A stretch of 8,630 bases of DNA from an uncultured Sphingobacteriia bacterium (GTDB lineage Bacteria; Bacteroidota; Bacteroidia; Chitinophagales; Chitinophagaceae). The position numbers and the translations under genes are program-made. Under the pieces are notes generated by a model that was given only the letters and a program-made list of their open reading frames with translations, was not told the DNA's origin and did not search any database. The DNA lies in the NCBI GenBank assembly GCA_945957225.1, contig CAMFKK010000079.1:1-8630 (forward strand), written 5' to 3'. Each line of letters starts with the position of its first letter. The stretch's first letter is position 1. This document shows positions 6,783 to 8,630 of this stretch, piece after piece.

Positions 6783-7844
6783 GTGCACAATAAGGTAATT
6801 TTTTACAACCCAAAAATTGGGTTTGACGACCGCAAGCTCATGGCATTGATGATTCCATTATTGGCCCTGTTGATTCCTTTTGTATTTTTTGGACTGCGTT
6901 TACACAGACAGCCCTATTTTAATTACAAAATCTATATCACAACTTTAATTACCACTTCAGCCGTTTGGATAGGCAATAGGTATATTATGATCTGGTCAAG
7001 AACAAAATATCCCTTGTATGAAGAAACAAAGACAAGACTTAAGTTTCAAACAGTGATCATGTTGTTCTTTACGTTTTTCTCTACCAATATGTTGGGATGG
7101 TCATTAAAAGGTTACTGTGATTTTGAAGACCCCAATTTTCCTGGGAGGTCATTGGGCGATATTTTATTTAACAGCAATAGTGCTTCCCTGTTTAGCACAT
7201 TGGCTGTTGCGGCTATTTATGAGAGTTATTATTTTATGAGTGAACTCAAGCATAGCGTAGAAGAAAAAGAAATGCTGAAAAGAGAAAGCCTGATGGCGCA
7301 GTTGAATGCGTTGAAAACACAGGTGAACCCGCATTTTCTCTTTAATAATTTGAATACGCTTTGTTCCATCATTCCAGAAAATCCCAAACAAGCTGTGGCA
7401 TTTGTACAAGAGTTATCAAAAGTATATCGGCATATTTTGGAAGTAAAGGATGAGACTTCTATTCCACTAAGAGAAGAGATGGAAGTCTTGCAGGCCTATG
7501 CTTTTTTATTGCAAACCCGTTTTGGTGAAAACCTACAAATTGAGATTAAGGTACCAGCAAAAAATATGGAAGACAAAGTAGTACCGCTATCCTTACAGCT
7601 ATTAATGGAGAACGCCATTAAACACAATATTGTATCACAAGACAGACCGCTGCAGATCTTGGTAACGGTAAAGGATGGAAAATTAATGGTGGCCAATAAT
7701 TTGCAAAAGAAAAACCAACTCATAGAATCTACCGGCATTGGTCTCAACAATATTCGCAACCGTTATAAAATGCTCACTAGCCAAACGGTAGAAGTAATAG
7801 AACTAGCAGAATCCTTTTCCGTATCCATTCCCCTAATTGCTTAA
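6783..7844 (+). CDS. LytS-type membrane sensor histidine kinase
   Basis: Membrane sensor kinase of 353 residues from the His_kinase (LytS/YehU-like) family. Four hydrophobic segments lie at about 19-38, 50-69, 87-105 and 130-150 with only short loops, so no large extracellular sensor domain exists; the signal may be sensed in or near the membrane. A charged, probably coiled-coil linker (about 152-178) leads to the phosphoacceptor motif QVNPHFLFNNLNTL with His184. The ATP-binding part has an N-box LMENAIKHN (Asn277) and a glycine motif STGIGLNNIRNRY (316-328). The adenine-contact region reads VANNL, where many kinases have an Asp-Asn-Gly; related Bacteroidota kinases are known to vary here. 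The start is a GTG at 6783; the next in-frame Met (ATG at 6840) would remove the cytoplasmic lead-in just before the first membrane segment, so the GTG is preferred but not certain. No good promoter is seen: TATCTTTA at 6758-6765 lacks a -33 partner. The gene lies 2 bases before its response regulator, and the two almost certainly act together. Confidence 0.88.
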   Translation: MHNKVIFYNPKIGFDDRKLMALMIPLLALLIPFVFFGLRLHRQPYFNYKIYITTLITTSAVWIGNRYIMIWSRTKYPLYEETKTRLKFQTVIMLFFTFFSTNMLGWSLKGYCDFEDPNFPGRSLGDILFNSNSASLFSTLAVAAIYESYYFMSELKHSVEEKEMLKRESLMAQLNALKTQVNPHFLFNNLNTLCSIIPENPKQAVAFVQELSKVYRHILEVKDETSIPLREEMEVLQAYAFLLQTRFGENLQIEIKVPAKNMEDKVVPLSLQLLMENAIKHNIVSQDRPLQILVTVKDGKLMVANNLQKKNQLIESTGIGLNNIRNRYKMLTSQTVEVIELAESFSVSIPLIA

Positions 7845-7846
7845 AC

Positions 7847-8608
7847 ATGCGGATCATCATCATAGAAGACGAAGCTCCCGCAGCCAATCGATTGGTGAAA
7901 CTCATTCAATCGCTGCGCGATGATGTAGAGATTGTCAAGCGTCTAGACAGTGTAGAGTCTTCCGTGAATTATTTTAAAACATCGCCGCAGGCAGATTTGA
8001 TTTTCATGGATATTCAATTGGCCGATGGTTTGAGTTTTCAAATTTTTGAATCCGTACAAATTCATACGCCCATTATTTTTACAACGGCGTTTGATCAATA
8101 CACACTCAAAGCATTTAAAGTAAATAGCATTGATTATTTGCTCAAACCCATTGATGAGAAAGAATTAGAGAAAGCCCTTGATAAATATCAGCAGCTACAC
8201 CAATCAAGCAGTGTAGGCATTTCTGATAAAGTGCTTCAATTGGTAGAACAACTGAATCAAATAAAATACAAGGAGCGGATTCTGATTAAACGCGGGCAGC
8301 AAATGGGTTTTATTAAAACAGAGCAGTTGGCTTATGGCTACGCCGATGGTAAATTGTGTTTTGCCGTAGACCTTAGTGGCAACAAGCATTTGTTAGAATG
8401 CAATCTCTCTCAATTAGAAGAACAGCTCCAACCCAAAAGGTTTTTCCGCATCAATAGAAACCTGTTGGTGAATATAGACAGCATACAAAAAGTGCATACC
8501 TGGTTGGGCGGAAGATTAAAACTAGAACTGATGCCAAGCACGGCTGTTGAAACCGTGGTCTCCAGAGAAAGAGTGAATGAATTCAAAGATTGGTTGGGAG
8601 ACAATTAA
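7847..8608 (+). CDS. LytTR-family response regulator
   Basis: DNA-binding response regulator of 253 residues. The receiver domain is at about 1-118: acidic pocket Glu7-Asp8, phosphoacceptor Asp55 in LIFMDIQL, Thr80 in IIFTTAF, and Lys100-Pro101 in DYLLKP. All expected catalytic residues are present. After a linker that may be helical (about 110-140), a LytTR DNA-binding domain spans about 145-248, with the typical block FFRINRNLLVNIDSIQKV (199-216) and a closing SRERVNEFKDWL. LytTR proteins bind paired direct repeats upstream of target promoters. It is separated from the kinase stop by 2 bases, implying translational coupling and a cognate pair. Likely targets are nearby or the genes themselves; the receptor operon upstream is a reasonable candidate (inference). 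The ATG is unambiguous from position and from the conserved N-terminal MRIIIIEDE. Confidence 0.93.
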   Translation: MRIIIIEDEAPAANRLVKLIQSLRDDVEIVKRLDSVESSVNYFKTSPQADLIFMDIQLADGLSFQIFESVQIHTPIIFTTAFDQYTLKAFKVNSIDYLLKPIDEKELEKALDKYQQLHQSSSVGISDKVLQLVEQLNQIKYKERILIKRGQQMGFIKTEQLAYGYADGKLCFAVDLSGNKHLLECNLSQLEEQLQPKRFFRINRNLLVNIDSIQKVHTWLGGRLKLELMPSTAVETVVSRERVNEFKDWLGDN

Positions 8609-8617
8609 GCACCAATA

Positions 8618-8630
8618 CAAGACCCTGTTT
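8618..8630 (+). terminator. probable left arm of a terminator cut by the window end
   Basis: CAAGACCCTGTTT starts 10 bases after the response-regulator stop. It closely resembles the left arm and loop start of the terminator after the receptor gene (CAAGACCCGGTTT at 6726-6738), at a nearly identical distance from a stop codon. The right arm lies beyond the window, so the hairpin cannot be confirmed. Confidence 0.4.

Noticed and set aside
1..8630. CRISPR arrays, insertion sequences, tRNA genes, riboswitches, phage or defence genes
   Set aside because: No regularly spaced repeats, transposase-like proteins, cloverleaf-like segments or long structured leaders were seen. All longer open frames without overlap conflict are accounted for.

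Overview
The window looks like chromosomal DNA from a member of the Bacteroidota, plausibly the Chitinophagaceae (family-level placement is inference). The evidence is as follows. Starts lack Shine-Dalgarno sequences. Promoter-like elements fit TTG-N20-TAnnTTTG. Several signal peptides end in an Ala-Gln junction. There is a TonB-dependent receptor with an N-terminal carboxypeptidase-regulatory-like domain, and a LytS-type kinase with a LytTR regulator. No tRNA, rRNA, insertion sequence, phage gene or CRISPR array was seen. The window carries seven genes, all apparently intact.

Left part (1-3641): a secreted lipoprotein made of TolB-like PD40 propeller repeats lies on the + strand. It meets, tail to tail with a single base between stop codons, a two-gene minus-strand operon. 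That operon runs from right to left: first a small outer-membrane beta-barrel resembling the MetA-pathway phenol-degradation/transporter family, then, 22 bases later, a large di-heme c-type cytochrome of the RoxA / di-heme cytochrome c peroxidase superfamily. A barrel paired with an exported di-heme redox enzyme suggests, as inference, oxidation of a hydrophobic or polymeric substrate at the cell surface.

Middle (3612-3876): a divergent intergenic region with one promoter-like element facing each way. Both have the same TTG-N20-TA architecture. Around the rightward one lie three copies of CATTGT, which could be an operator.

Right part (3877-8630), all + strand: a small secreted protein of unknown function is followed 14 bases later by a 789-residue TonB-dependent receptor, then a strong intrinsic terminator. 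Next comes a tightly coupled sensor kinase / LytTR response regulator pair with a 2-base gap. The layout suggests an outer-membrane uptake unit with its own regulator, but the substrate cannot be told from sequence. The last 13 bases resemble the left arm of a second terminator of the same type.

No clearly new system is demonstrated. The most promising leads are the di-heme oxidase/barrel operon and the unknown secreted protein tied to the receptor and LytTR pair.
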